Shown here: positions 13,200 to 22,323 of the stretch, piece by piece
Position numbering within the stretch: position 1 is the first letter of the stretch
How the letters are laid out: each line of letters starts with the position of its first letter
Assembly: GCF_016466415.2 (NCBI RefSeq)
Contig: NZ_CP066771.1
Span: 1,116,001 to 1,180,000, forward strand
Length of the DNA: 64,000 nt
Reading direction: 5' to 3'
From: Ralstonia pickettii
Lineage (GTDB): Bacteria; Pseudomonadota; Gammaproteobacteria; Burkholderiales; Burkholderiaceae
Made by a program: the position numbers and the translations under genes
Notes under the pieces: generated by a model
The model's database searches: none
What the model saw: only the letters and a program-made list of their open reading frames with translations
Told to the model about the DNA's origin: nothing

Positions 13200-13273
13200 G
13201 CATGGAGCGCCTGCTTTCCATAGAACACGATAGCGGCAACTCACGCCGCATTCACGATACAAAGAGGTACAGC

Positions 13274-13846
13274 ATGAACCAGCCGATCAACGACGACTCG
13301 CATCTATGGGTGTCCTGGGATGACTACCACGGCCTGATCGAGCGCCTGGCGCTTATCGTGCATGAGTCTGGCTGGAAGTTCGACAAGATTCTGTGCCTGG
13401 CGCGGGGCGGGTTGCGCGTTGGCGATCAGCTGTCGCGCATCTACGACCTGCCGTTGGCTATTCTGGCGACCAGCAGCTATCGCGAAGCTGCTGGCACGCA
13501 GCAGGGCGATCTCGACATCGCCCAATACATCACGATGACGCGTGGCGAGCTGTCGGGCCGTGTGTTGCTTGTGGACGATCTGGTGGATTCGGGTGTCACG
13601 CTGGAGCGTGTGGGGCGTCACCTGAAGGAGCGCTATCCGGCCGTGACCGACGTGCGTACCGCTGTGCTGTGGCACAAGGCATGCTCGAAAATCAAACCGG
13701 ATTACGCTGTCCAGTATCTCGCAACCAATCCGTGGATCCATCAACCGTTCGAAGAGTACGACACGCTGCGCCCCCACAACCTGGCCGCGTGGATCAAGCG
13801 CGGGAAGGCGCGTTCGGCCGGCAACGGCGAAGCGTCGGCGGCCTGA
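13274..13846 (+). CDS. phosphoribosyltransferase (hypoxanthine/xanthine-type)
   Basis: A 190-residue type I PRTase. The PRPP-binding loop is visible as VLLVDDLVDSGVTLE, and a second conserved stretch is ILCLARGGLRVGDQLSR. This resembles xanthine or hypoxanthine PRTases used in purine salvage, which fits its place behind purA; the exact base is not deducible. An in-frame ATG exists at 13202, but the start at 13274 has an AGAGG ribosome site 7 bases upstream and gives the normal family N-terminus. Confidence 0.85.
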   Translation: MNQPINDDSHLWVSWDDYHGLIERLALIVHESGWKFDKILCLARGGLRVGDQLSRIYDLPLAILATSSYREAAGTQQGDLDIAQYITMTRGELSGRVLLVDDLVDSGVTLERVGRHLKERYPAVTDVRTAVLWHKACSKIKPDYAVQYLATNPWIHQPFEEYDTLRPHNLAAWIKRGKARSAGNGEASAA

Positions 13847-14176
13847 GGCGTTGGTCGATTGCGTCGAGGCGCGAATGGAGTGGCGTGTGCGGCTTGCGTC
13901 GTGCGTGCCACTTCGGTAACCTGATGACACGGGCTGCAATGTGAGCCCGAAACCCGCGTACGGATTGGCTTTGCAGCATATGTCCAATACGAGCAGCGCG
14001 GTTGATCGAAGCGTGATGCGTCTCCGTGGATGCGTTGCGCTTCGAGCCCACCCAGCGTCTGGGGCAGGTGAGGTCGGTGATCCGGCTCCGCCCTGGCGTG
14101 ATAGCCAAGACACAATGCACGTCGTCCTTCGCGGAATGTCGCGTCAGCTACTGAACAACGATAATCCGGTCGTGGA
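13847..14176. other. intergenic stretch without a recognisable gene
   Basis: About 330 bases between the phosphoribosyltransferase gene and the tRNA-Leu terminator. Several frames are open by chance, but none shows a ribosome site, a family motif or convincing codon bias. The largest runs straight through the antisense of the tRNA and so cannot be a gene. I see no repeat or mobile remnant. Confidence 0.5.
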
Positions 14177-14209
14177 AAAGAAAAACGGCGCAACTTGCGT
14201 TGCGCCGTT
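14177..14209 (-). terminator. intrinsic terminator of tRNA-Leu
   Basis: Read on the - strand: perfect 10-bp stem (AACGGCGCAA with TTGCGCCGTT) around a 6-base loop, then a T-rich tail (TTTTTCTTTT). It lies 9 bases after the encoded CCA end of the tRNA. Confidence 0.85.
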
Positions 14210-14218
14210 CCTAAACTC

Positions 14219-14303
<85 letters not shown>

Positions 14304-14328
14304 AGGTGTGCGTGTACCGAAGCTGTAA

Positions 14329-14356
14329 TTATTACGGAATCCAGCGATCCTGTCAA
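14329..14356 (-). promoter_or_regulatory. sigma-70 promoter of tRNA-Leu
   Basis: On the - strand a perfect -35 TTGACA (14351-14356), a 16-bp spacer and a -10 TAATAA (14329-14334). The mature tRNA starts about 25 bases downstream. The element occupies most of the gap before the divergent rnr gene. Confidence 0.7.
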
Positions 14357-14373
14357 CACTCTAGAAGAAAAAA

Positions 14374-16968
14374 TTGAATCAACCGACTTATCCGATCCCG
14401 AGCCGCGAGGAAATCCTCGGTGTGCTGCGCACGTCGGGGTCTCCGCTGTCTGCCACCGATATTGCCAAGGCGCTGTCGGTCACGCGCAAGGAGCATGACG
14501 GCTTTATCAAGCGTCTGACCGCCATGGAGCGGGATGGTCAGATCGAACTCAACCGCAAGGGGCATTACGAACTGGCGCACCAGCCCAATTTCATCGAAGG
14601 CCGCGTCATTGGCCATCGCGATGGCTTCGGCTTTTTTGTACGCGATGACGGCGAGCCCGATATCTTCCTGCCCGAACGGGAGATGCAGAAGGCCATGCAC
14701 GGCGACCGCGCCCTGGTGCGCACCGTCGGCTATGATCGCCGGGGGCGTTCGGAAGGGCAGATCGTCGAGATCCTGCAGCGGGCCAACAAGCGCGTCATCG
14801 GGAGGTTGCTGTCGGAAAGCGGCACGCTCGTCGTGGCACCGGAAGACAAGCGCCTGGGCCGCGACATCCTGATCGCGCCGAAGGGGCAGGGCAAGGCCAA
14901 GGTTGGCCAAGTGGTGAGCGTTGAGATCCTGGAATATCCGGACCGCTACGTGCAACCGATTGGCCGCGTGGTGGAGGTGCTGGGTGAGATTGACGACCCC
15001 GGCATGGAGATCGAAATCGCCGTGCGCAAGTACGGCGTGCCGCACGAGTTTTCCGAGCCGACACAGCGAGAAGCTGAGGCGCTGCCCGACGTCGTTCGCG
15101 ATGCCGATTTGGCGGGGCGCATCGACTTGCGCGACGTACCGTTGGTCACCATCGACGGCGAAGACGCGCGCGACTTCGATGACGCCGTCTACGCCGAGCC
15201 CGTCAAGATCGGCCGCACCAAGGGCTGGCGCCTGATCGTGGCAATTGCCGACGTGTCGCATTACGTGCGGCCTGGGCATCCGCTGGATGCCGACGCCATT
15301 GATCGCGCGACCTCGGTCTACTTCCCGCGCCGGGTGATCCCGATGCTGCCCGAGAAGCTTTCCAACGGTTTGTGCTCGTTGAACCCCGAAGTGGACCGCC
15401 TGTGCATGGTCTGCGATGCGGTGATCACGGCCAAGGGCGAGATCAAGGCCTATCAGTTTTACCCGGCGGTGATGCACTCGAAGGCACGTCTGACCTACAA
15501 CGAGGTCTGGGCGATCCTGTCCAATGTGAAGGGCCCGGAAGCGGCCAAGCGCGCGCCGCTGGTGCCGCATCTGCAGGACCTGTACGAGCTGTATCAGACG
15601 CTGCTCAAGGCGCGCCGCGAGCGTGGCGCGATCGACTTCGACACCACCGAGACGTATATCGTCTGCAACGCCCAGGGCAAGATCGAGCAGATCCTGCCGC
15701 GCACCCGCAACGATGCACACAGGCTGATCGAAGAGTGCATGCTGACGGCCAATGTCTGCGCGGCCGAGATGCTGGAGAAGTACAAGCACCCGGCGCTGTA
15801 CCGCGTCCATGCAGGTCCGACTGAGGAAAAGCTGCAGGCGCTGCGCGCCTTCCTGAAAACCAGCGGCTTGACGCTGGGCGGTGGCGACAAGCCGCAGGCC
15901 GCCGATTACGCCGAACTGATGGAAAAGGTGGCCGCCCGTCCTGATGCACCGATGCTGCAGACCATGTTGCTGCGCTCGATGCAGCAGGCGGTCTACAGCC
16001 CGGACAACATCGGTCACTTTGGCCTGGCGTATCCGGCGTATGCGCACTTCACGAGCCCGATCCGCCGCTATCCGGACCTGCTGGTGCATCGCTCCATCAA
16101 GGCGATCCTGCATCGCACGCGTTATGTGCCGGCGCTGGCACCGGGCGTGCAGTTGAACAGCGCGCTATCGCCCAAGGCGCGTCGTCTGCAGGCTGAAGCC
16201 GAGAAAGGCGTGCCGGCAGCGGTTGTCAACAAGGCGAAGGTCGAAGCGATCTGGCATGAGCTGGGCGTGCATTGCTCGGCCAACGAGCGTCGCGCCGACG
16301 AAGCCTCGCGCGACGTCGAGGCGTGGCTCAAGTGCTACTTCATGCGCGACAAGCTCGGCAACGAGTTCTCGGGCACCGTCAGCGCCGTCACCTCGTTCGG
16401 CATCTTCGTGCAGCTCGACGAGTTGTACGTGGAAGGTCTGGTACACGTGACTGAGCTGGGCAGCGATTACTTCCAATACGACGAAGCGCGCAACGAGCTG
16501 CGCGGCGAGCGCACGGGCATCCGTTATCGCCTGACCGACCGCGTGCGCGTGCAGTTGCTGCGCGTCGATCTGGATGCCCGGAAGATGGATTTCCGGCTGA
16601 TCCAGGAGCCGTCGACCAAGGCGCTGCGCCCGGCCAAGGTGACCGGCGCGCCCGAAGCCTCGGTGGCGCGTCAGCCTGCCGGGGCGACGCCGGCGCCGCC
16701 GGTTGGCCGCAAGAAGCCGCGCCAGTTGGCCGCATTGTTGGGCGGTACGGCCAAGCCGGAGGAGTCGTTCGACGAGACGCTCGATCGCGTCATCGAAGAG
16801 CAGCCGGTGTTCGAGCCGGGTAGCCGTGCACTGCCCCCGGGCCATGCCCACGCAAAGCCTGCGCGCAAGAAGCAGACGGCGCGTGGTACCAAGCCCAAGG
16901 GTGGCGCCAAGACCGCTGCGCCGCGCAAGGTGGCAGGCAAGGCCCCGCGCAAGACGAAGGGGCGTTAA
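14374..16968 (+). CDS. rnr: ribonuclease R
   Basis: Processive 3'-5' exoribonuclease of the RNB family that degrades structured RNA and takes part in RNA quality control; 864 residues. Order: N-terminal winged-helix region, cold-shock RNA-binding domains (GHRDGFGFFVRDDGEPDIFL), RNB catalytic domain with the metal-binding aspartates in TIDGEDARDFDDAVY, an S1 domain (GTVSAVTSFGIFVQLDELYV), and a long Lys/Ala/Pro-rich basic tail. The start is a TTG at 14374 behind AGAAG; no in-frame ATG precedes the conserved N-terminus. It is followed closely by rlmB, the usual partner. Confidence 0.95.
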   Translation: MNQPTYPIPSREEILGVLRTSGSPLSATDIAKALSVTRKEHDGFIKRLTAMERDGQIELNRKGHYELAHQPNFIEGRVIGHRDGFGFFVRDDGEPDIFLPEREMQKAMHGDRALVRTVGYDRRGRSEGQIVEILQRANKRVIGRLLSESGTLVVAPEDKRLGRDILIAPKGQGKAKVGQVVSVEILEYPDRYVQPIGRVVEVLGEIDDPGMEIEIAVRKYGVPHEFSEPTQREAEALPDVVRDADLAGRIDLRDVPLVTIDGEDARDFDDAVYAEPVKIGRTKGWRLIVAIADVSHYVRPGHPLDADAIDRATSVYFPRRVIPMLPEKLSNGLCSLNPEVDRLCMVCDAVITAKGEIKAYQFYPAVMHSKARLTYNEVWAILSNVKGPEAAKRAPLVPHLQDLYELYQTLLKARRERGAIDFDTTETYIVCNAQGKIEQILPRTRNDAHRLIEECMLTANVCAAEMLEKYKHPALYRVHAGPTEEKLQALRAFLKTSGLTLGGGDKPQAADYAELMEKVAARPDAPMLQTMLLRSMQQAVYSPDNIGHFGLAYPAYAHFTSPIRRYPDLLVHRSIKAILHRTRYVPALAPGVQLNSALSPKARRLQAEAEKGVPAAVVNKAKVEAIWHELGVHCSANERRADEASRDVEAWLKCYFMRDKLGNEFSGTVSAVTSFGIFVQLDELYVEGLVHVTELGSDYFQYDEARNELRGERTGIRYRLTDRVRVQLLRVDLDARKMDFRLIQEPSTKALRPAKVTGAPEASVARQPAGATPAPPVGRKKPRQLAALLGGTAKPEESFDETLDRVIEEQPVFEPGSRALPPGHAHAKPARKKQTARGTKPKGGAKTAAPRKVAGKAPRKTKGR

Positions 16969-17016
16969 AGCGGTTAAAGCGGCCGAGGAGCGAGGGCGGA
17001 CGGGTACAATCGCGCC

Positions 17017-17769
17017 ATGTCTAAATCCAAGCTCCTCATCGGCTTTCATGCCGTCACCGCCCGACTGCGCCACGGCGCCAAGTCGATCGACGAAATCTAC
17101 TTCGAGGCCAACCGCCGCGACCGCCGCATGCAGGATTTCCTGAAAGCGGCGGAAGCAGCGGGCGTGCGCCTCATCCCCGCCGACGCTGACCGGCTGCGCG
17201 GCATTGCCGGTACCGACCGCCACCAGGGCGTGGTTGCCAAGGCAGAGTCGCTGTCGTTGGCGCTCAATCTTGATGAACTGCTCGACGGCATCGAAGGCAC
17301 GCCGCTGCTGCTGGTGCTCGACGGGGTGACCGATCCGCACAACCTCGGTGCTTGCCTGCGCGTGGCGGATGCCGCTGGCGCGCACGCCGTGATCGCACCG
17401 AAGGACCGCAGCGTTGGGATCAACACGACGGTCGCCAAGGTCGCCAGCGGCGCGGCTGAAACCGTCCCGTATATCACCGTGACCAACCTGGCGCGCACGC
17501 TGCGTGAATTGCAGGAGCGCGGCGTGTGGGTGATCGGCACGGCTGACGAGGCCGAACAGGATCTCTACCAGGCAGACTTCAAGGGCCCCACCGCCATCGT
17601 GATGGGCGCCGAAGGCGAAGGCATGCGCCGCCTCACGCGTGAAACGTGCGACGCGCTGGTCAGCATTCCGATGGCGGGAAGCGTGGAAAGCCTGAACGTA
17701 TCGGTGGCGAGTGGCGTGTGTCTGTTTGAAGCGGTACGCCAACGCGCGGCGGCACCTGCCAAGAAGTAA
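17017..17769 (+). CDS. rlmB: 23S rRNA (guanosine-2'-O-)-methyltransferase RlmB
   Basis: SpoU-family knotted methyltransferase that modifies G2251 of 23S rRNA; 250 residues. The N-terminal substrate-binding domain is followed by three SPOUT motifs: [33 protein letters not shown] and [17 protein letters not shown]. The last base of its stop codon is shared with the ATG of the sirtuin gene (TAATG), so the two are translationally coupled. Confidence 0.94.
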   Translation: MSKSKLLIGFHAVTARLRHGAKSIDEIYFEANRRDRRMQDFLKAAEAAGVRLIPADADRLRGIAGTDRHQGVVAKAESLSLALNLDELLDGIEGTPLLLVLDGVTDPHNLGACLRVADAAGAHAVIAPKDRSVGINTTVAKVASGAAETVPYITVTNLARTLRELQERGVWVIGTADEAEQDLYQADFKGPTAIVMGAEGEGMRRLTRETCDALVSIPMAGSVESLNVSVASGVCLFEAVRQRAAAPAKK

Positions 17770-18518
17770 TGGGCATCGAACCCACAGCCGTATCCGATGC
17801 GGCTGCATTGGCGCAGGCCCGCGCCTGGGTCGAGGCCGCACAGCACGTCATGGTGCTCACGGGCGCTGGTGTCTCGGCCGAATCCGGTGTTCCTACGTTT
17901 CGTGATGCCCTGACCGGCTTGTGGGCGCGCTTCAACCCGGAAGACATGGCGACCGAGGCAGCGTATCGCAAGCATCCGCGCATGGTGTGGGACTGGTATC
18001 AGGAGCGCCGCGAGCGTGTGCTGCAGGTGCAGCCGAATCCGGCCCATCTTGCGATTGCCGCGCTCGCCAAGCGCAAGACGGTGACGCTCGTCACGCAGAA
18101 CGTCGATGGCTTGCACCAGCGCGCCGGCAGCGAAGGGGTGATCGAGCTGCACGGCAACCTGTTTGCCAACAAGTGGTTGGGTGGCTGCGGCAAATGCGAT
18201 ATCGCCACCGCCGAGCCGGGACGCCCACCGCGTTGTGCGACATGTGGCGCGATGCTGCGCCCGGGCGTGGTGTGGTTTGGCGAGCAACTGCCGCTGGTCG
18301 CGAACTACCGTGCTGAAGAGGCAGCCAACACGTGTGACGTATGCCTCGTTGTTGGCACGTCGGGCATGGTGTATCCGGCGGCCGGGCTGCCGGGGTTGGC
18401 AAAGGACCACGGCGCCAAGGTGATCGTCGTGAATCCAGAGCCGAGCGCCCTGGATGCAACGGCGGACCTCGTGATCCACCAGCCGGCGGGCGTGTGCCTG
18501 CCCGCCATGCTGGGATAA
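17769..18518 (+). CDS. NAD-dependent protein deacylase (sirtuin)
   Basis: CobB-like sirtuin that removes acyl groups from lysines using NAD+; 249 residues. NAD-binding motif LTGAGVSAESGVPTFRD near the N-terminus, TQNVDGLHQRAGS, the catalytic histidine in ELHGN, and a zinc module made of GGCGKCD and CATCGAM. The motif VVGTSGMVYPAAGLP follows. It overlaps rlmB by one base and is followed by the convergent tal gene 15 bases later. Whether it deacetylates or desuccinylates cannot be said from sequence. Confidence 0.92.
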   Translation: MGIEPTAVSDAAALAQARAWVEAAQHVMVLTGAGVSAESGVPTFRDALTGLWARFNPEDMATEAAYRKHPRMVWDWYQERRERVLQVQPNPAHLAIAALAKRKTVTLVTQNVDGLHQRAGSEGVIELHGNLFANKWLGGCGKCDIATAEPGRPPRCATCGAMLRPGVVWFGEQLPLVANYRAEEAANTCDVCLVVGTSGMVYPAAGLPGLAKDHGAKVIVVNPEPSALDATADLVIHQPAGVCLPAMLG

Positions 18519-18533
18519 GACCCGGCTTTCTTC

Positions 18534-19493
18534 TTACGCCGCTGCGCGCAGCGGCTCAATCAACGCTTCCAACTTGATCGCGTCCGCTGCAAACAGGCGG
18601 ATGCCTTCGGCCAGCTTTTCGGTGGCCATGGCGTCCGCGTTCATGTGCCAGCGGAACGATTTCTCGTCAGCCGGCAGGCGCACGATATTGGCCGCGTTGG
18701 CGTTGTCCGGAGACAGCTTGCGCTCGACCGGCGCGTCGGACTGCTGCAGTTGGGCGAGCAGATCCGGGCTGATGGTCAGGAGGTCGCAGCCGGCCAGTTC
18801 GACGATCTGCGAGATATTGCGGAAGCTCGCGCCCATCACTTCGGTCGGGTAGTCGAACTTCTTGTAGTAGTTGTAGATGCGCAGGACGGACTGCACGCCG
18901 GGGTCGTTCGGGCCGCCTTGCGCGACCGGGTCCCAGTTGGCGCCGGCATCCTTTTTGTACCAGTCGTAGATGCGGCCGACGAAGGGCGAGATGAGCTGCA
19001 CGCCCGCTTCCGCGCACGCCACCGCTTGGGCCAGCGAGAACAGCAGCGTCATGTTGCAGCGGATGCCTTCGGCACGGAGCTGATCCGCCGCGCGGATGCC
19101 TTCCCACGTCGACGCAATCTTGATCAGCACGCGCTCGCGCGCCACGCCTCGCGCTTCGTACAGCGCAATCAAATGCTTGGCCTTGGCCACTGTCGCCTCG
19201 GTGTCGAACGACAGGCGCGCATCAACCTCGGTCGACACGCGGCCCGGGATGATCGACAGGATTTCGCAGCCGAACGCCACGAGGACGGCATCGATGATGT
19301 CCTCGACGCTGTCGCTACGGGCGTCACGCACGGCTTGTTCCAGCAGCGGGCGGTATTCGGCTTTCTGCACGGCCTTGAGGATCAGCGACGGATTGGTCGT
19401 TGCATCGTGCGGCGCGTAGGCACGCATTGCCTGGAAGTCGCCCGTGTCGGCGACGACGGTGGTGAACTGCTTGAGTTGATCGAGCTGAGTCAT
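18534..19493 (-). CDS. tal: transaldolase
   Basis: Moves a dihydroxyacetone unit between sugar phosphates in the non-oxidative pentose phosphate pathway; 319 residues, normal for the TalB class. The Schiff-base lysine lies in [15 protein letters not shown], and other signatures are [10 protein letters not shown] and [14 protein letters not shown]. The start [17 protein letters not shown] at 19493 is the family start; a long open region upstream in the same frame runs antisense to rpiA and is not coding. The divergent gene is rpiA, another pentose-phosphate enzyme, so the 150-base gap between them probably holds both promoters. Confidence 0.96.
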   Translation of the reverse strand: MTQLDQLKQFTTVVADTGDFQAMRAYAPHDATTNPSLILKAVQKAEYRPLLEQAVRDARSDSVEDIIDAVLVAFGCEILSIIPGRVSTEVDARLSFDTEATVAKAKHLIALYEARGVARERVLIKIASTWEGIRAADQLRAEGIRCNMTLLFSLAQAVACAEAGVQLISPFVGRIYDWYKKDAGANWDPVAQGGPNDPGVQSVLRIYNYYKKFDYPTEVMGASFRNISQIVELAGCDLLTISPDLLAQLQQSDAPVERKLSPDNANAANIVRLPADEKSFRWHMNADAMATEKLAEGIRLFAADAIKLEALIEPLRAAA

Positions 19494-19643
19494 GAAGCGA
19501 GTCCGAAGTACGTTCCTGCGTTGCGCTGGAGGTGGAGGAATGAATCGATTGTACTCCGCGGGTTTGGCTCCACCAGCCGGCTGAGGGTCATCGCATTGAT
19601 CCGGTACACTACCGGGTTTCCCGATCCCGACCGAGTTTTTGCG

Positions 19644-20330
19644 ATGACGCAGGATGAACTGAAGGCGCTGGTGGCACAAGCCGCCGCAGACTACGTATTG
19701 GCCAACGTGCCCGAGGGCGCTGTGCTGGGTGTCGGCACCGGCTCGACGGCCAACCTGTTCATCGACGCGATGGCGCCGCACAAGGCACGCTTCGCCGGCG
19801 CGGTGTCCAGCTCCGAGGCTTCGACACGCCGCCTGCAGGGCCACGGCTTTACGGTGCTCGATCTGAATGAGGTCGATGCTATTCCCGTGTACGTGGATGG
19901 CGCTGACGAGATCGACGCCTCCGGAGCCATGATCAAGGGCGGCGGCGGTGCGCTCACGCGTGAAAAGATTGTTGCCTCGGTGGCCAAAGTGTTCGTTTGC
20001 ATCGCTGACGGCAGCAAGCTCGTTGAGACGATGGGTGCCTTCCCGCTGCCGGTGGAAGTGGTGCCCATGGCACGTGCGGCCGTGGCGCGCCAACTGGCTG
20101 CGCTGGGCGGTCAGCCGCGCCTGCGCATGACCAAGGAAGGCCAGATCTACAAGACCGATAACGGCAACGTGATCATCGATGTGGTGGGCCTGCGCATTGC
20201 CGATCCGAAGGGCCTGGAATCGGTGGTCAACGAGATTCCGGGCGTGGTGACGGTCGGCCTGTTTGCCAAGCGCGGCGCCAATGTGCTGCTGCTGGGGACC
20301 GAAGCGGGCGTGCAGCGTCGCGATTTCTGA
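19644..20330 (+). CDS. rpiA: ribose-5-phosphate isomerase A
   Basis: Interconverts ribose 5-phosphate and ribulose 5-phosphate; 228 residues. Phosphate-binding loop [13 protein letters not shown] near residue 31, the catalytic region [19 protein letters not shown] with conserved aspartates and lysine, and the C-terminal [17 protein letters not shown]. It is divergent from tal and is followed by a strong intrinsic terminator (20356-20384). Confidence 0.96.
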   Translation: MTQDELKALVAQAAADYVLANVPEGAVLGVGTGSTANLFIDAMAPHKARFAGAVSSSEASTRRLQGHGFTVLDLNEVDAIPVYVDGADEIDASGAMIKGGGGALTREKIVASVAKVFVCIADGSKLVETMGAFPLPVEVVPMARAAVARQLAALGGQPRLRMTKEGQIYKTDNGNVIIDVVGLRIADPKGLESVVNEIPGVVTVGLFAKRGANVLLLGTEAGVQRRDF

Positions 20331-20355
20331 TCGCTGTTTGCGCATTGTCGAAAAG

Positions 20356-20384
20356 CTGCTCATGCAAATGGGCAGTTTTTTTTT
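20356..20384 (+). terminator. intrinsic terminator of rpiA
   Basis: Eight-base arms CTGCTCAT and ATGGGCAG (one G-T pair) with a GCAA tetraloop, followed by nine T residues. It begins 26 bases after the rpiA stop. Confidence 0.85.
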
Positions 20385-20423
20385 GCGCCCGTTGCGGCAC
20401 GTTCAATGGCGTTCCCCAAACAA

Positions 20424-20453
20424 AAAGCCGTTCAGTCTGCGCTGAACGGCTTT
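20424..20453. terminator. bidirectional terminator between rpiA and yggX
   Basis: Perfect 12-bp arms AAAGCCGTTCAG and CTGAACGGCTTT around a 6-base loop, with A and T runs on the two sides. It is 18 bases past the end of the convergent yggX gene and probably serves that gene mainly. Confidence 0.75.
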
Positions 20454-20471
20454 GTTGTTGATGGCGGCAGA

Positions 20472-20747
20472 TCAGGCCGAGGGCGGCGGCACGTAGCCGG
20501 CGGCTTCATCTGCACCATCGCCAAAGAAGTACTTCTCGGTCTGTTTGAGCAAGTACTGGCGTGCGCGCGAATCGGCCATGTTCAGGCGGTTTTCGTTGAT
20601 CAGCATGGTCTGATGCTTGAGCCAGCCGGCCCAGGCTTCTTTCGAGACGCTTTGCCAGAGTTTCTTACCCAGTTCGCCGGGCAGGGGCGGGAAGTCGAGG
20701 CCTTCGGCTTCCTTGTTGAGCTTGACGCAGTGGACCATGCGGGCCAT
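20472..20747 (-). CDS. Fe(2+)-trafficking protein YggX
   Basis: A 91-residue small acidic protein matching the YggX (oxidative damage protection) family: [20 protein letters not shown] with the conserved cysteine at residue 7, then [20 protein letters not shown] and a helical core [15 protein letters not shown]. The family protects iron-sulphur enzymes and is tied to iron handling; the mechanism is not settled. A GAGGAAT ribosome site precedes the ATG. It is followed by argA on the same strand upstream, separated by about 110 bases. Confidence 0.93.
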   Translation of the reverse strand: MARMVHCVKLNKEAEGLDFPPLPGELGKKLWQSVSKEAWAGWLKHQTMLINENRLNMADSRARQYLLKQTEKYFFGDGADEAAGYVPPPSA

Positions 20748-20854
20748 GGGGATTCCTCTTGTGTGGCGGAAGCGCCGCTCGAGCGCGACGCAGGTGCCGC
20801 TATTGTAAAGGCCGCGCGCCGCCGGGCTTGGATTCCACGACGCGCGCCAAGGGT

Positions 20855-22252
20855 TTAGAGCTTCTTCATCAGCACCATCGAGCGGCGCTGCCAGTTGTAA
20901 AGCTTGCGGCGGTCTTCCGGCAGATCGTCCACGCTGGCACGCACAAAGCCGCGCTTGAGGAACCAATGCTCCGTGCGCGTAGTGAGAACGAAGAGGCGCT
21001 TGAGGCCCAGCGCACGGGCACGCACTTCGGTGTGCTTGAGCAGACGTTCGCCGTCGCCGGTGCCCTGGCTGTCGGGGGATACGATCAGGCAGGCCATTTC
21101 GGCCATGCCATCCTTGGGGTACGGATACAGCGCCACACAGCCAAAGATGATGCCGTCGTGCTCGATGACCGAAAAGTTGGCGATGTCGCGCTCCAGCAGC
21201 CGGCGTTCGCGCGGCACCAATGTGCCGTCCGCCTCGAGGGGCTCGATGAGCGAGACGATGCCGCCCACGTCGTCCAGGGTGGCTTCGCGCAGGTATTCCA
21301 GGTCAGTGTGCGAGACCATGGTGCCCACACCATCGTGCAGGAACAGCTCCAGCAGGATGCTGCCGTCCAGCGCGAACGGGATGACGTGCGCGCGGCGCAC
21401 GCCGCCGCGCATCGCCTTGACGATGTGCTGCAGGTAATAGGCGGTGTCGTGCGACAGGCTGCCGTCGCGCAGGCGCTCGATGGCCGTTTCCATCGACAGG
21501 TCCTGCTGCAGCTTGCCTACGCGGTCCATGATCCCCGGCAGCTCGGTGATGAAGATGAGCTTGTCGGCCTTGAGCGCCGTGGCGGTGTTGGCAGCTACGT
21601 CTTCCATCGACAGGTTGAACGCCTGGCCCGTTGGCGAAAAGCCCAGCGGCGAGAGCAGCACGATCTTGCGATTGGACAGGGAATGCTGGATCGACTCCGC
21701 ATCGATCTTGCGCACCAGCCCCGTGTGCTGGAAATCCACGCCATTGACGATGCCCACCGGCCGCGCCGTCACGAAGTTGCCGGACACGACCGACATGCGC
21801 GCGCCGGCCATCGGTGTATTCGGCAGGCCCTGGCTGAAGGCGGCTTCGATATCCAGGCGCAGTTCGCCCGAGGCTTCCTTGGCGGATTCCAGTGCGGCGG
21901 CGTCCGTCACGCGTACGCCGTCGACGAACTGAGTTTGCACACTGCGCAGGGCGAGCTGTTCTTCCACCTGCGGGCGCGAACCATGCACCAGCACGATGCG
22001 CATGCCCATGGCATGCAGCAACGCGACGTCGTTGACCAACGCGCCCAGCATGTCGGCCTTGACCAGTTCACCGCCAAAGCCGATCACGAACGTCTTGTCG
22101 CGGAAGGCGTGAATGTAAGGCGCCACCTCGCGCAGCCAGTCCACGAACTGCTGCTGTTCGGGCGTGGGCGGAATCGGGGCGACGTCGACGGGGGCGGGCG
22201 TGTGCGCCGCCAGCGAAACGCCGGAGGCGGGGACGGGAGAACGAGCGGTCAC
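20855..22252 (-). CDS. argA: amino-acid N-acetyltransferase (N-acetylglutamate synthase)
   Basis: First enzyme of arginine synthesis: acetyl-CoA plus glutamate. It has an amino-acid kinase-like domain at about residues 30-290 ([36 protein letters not shown]) and a C-terminal GNAT domain whose acetyl-CoA loop reads [14 protein letters not shown]. The start is the least certain part. The GTG at 22252 gives 465 residues with a short Pro/Ala-rich leader; no ATG lies nearby, and the frame upstream runs into the divergent hrpA gene. The GTG has no good ribosome site. Confidence 0.9.
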   Translation of the reverse strand: MTARSPVPASGVSLAAHTPAPVDVAPIPPTPEQQQFVDWLREVAPYIHAFRDKTFVIGFGGELVKADMLGALVNDVALLHAMGMRIVLVHGSRPQVEEQLALRSVQTQFVDGVRVTDAAALESAKEASGELRLDIEAAFSQGLPNTPMAGARMSVVSGNFVTARPVGIVNGVDFQHTGLVRKIDAESIQHSLSNRKIVLLSPLGFSPTGQAFNLSMEDVAANTATALKADKLIFITELPGIMDRVGKLQQDLSMETAIERLRDGSLSHDTAYYLQHIVKAMRGGVRRAHVIPFALDGSILLELFLHDGVGTMVSHTDLEYLREATLDDVGGIVSLIEPLEADGTLVPRERRLLERDIANFSVIEHDGIIFGCVALYPYPKDGMAEMACLIVSPDSQGTGDGERLLKHTEVRARALGLKRLFVLTTRTEHWFLKRGFVRASVDDLPEDRRKLYNWQRRSMVLMKKL

Positions 22253-22323
22253 GGGCGGAGGAGGAAAAGCGGCACGGGGCGCGGGCCGGCATAGGAAAGA
22301 TGCGCGGATTATAATCCCGCCCG

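Noticed and set aside
18645-19643. Long + strand open frame that runs antisense to tal and joins rpiA
   Set aside because: RpiA starts at 19644 with its normal N-terminus; the upstream part is antisense of transaldolase and not a fusion protein.
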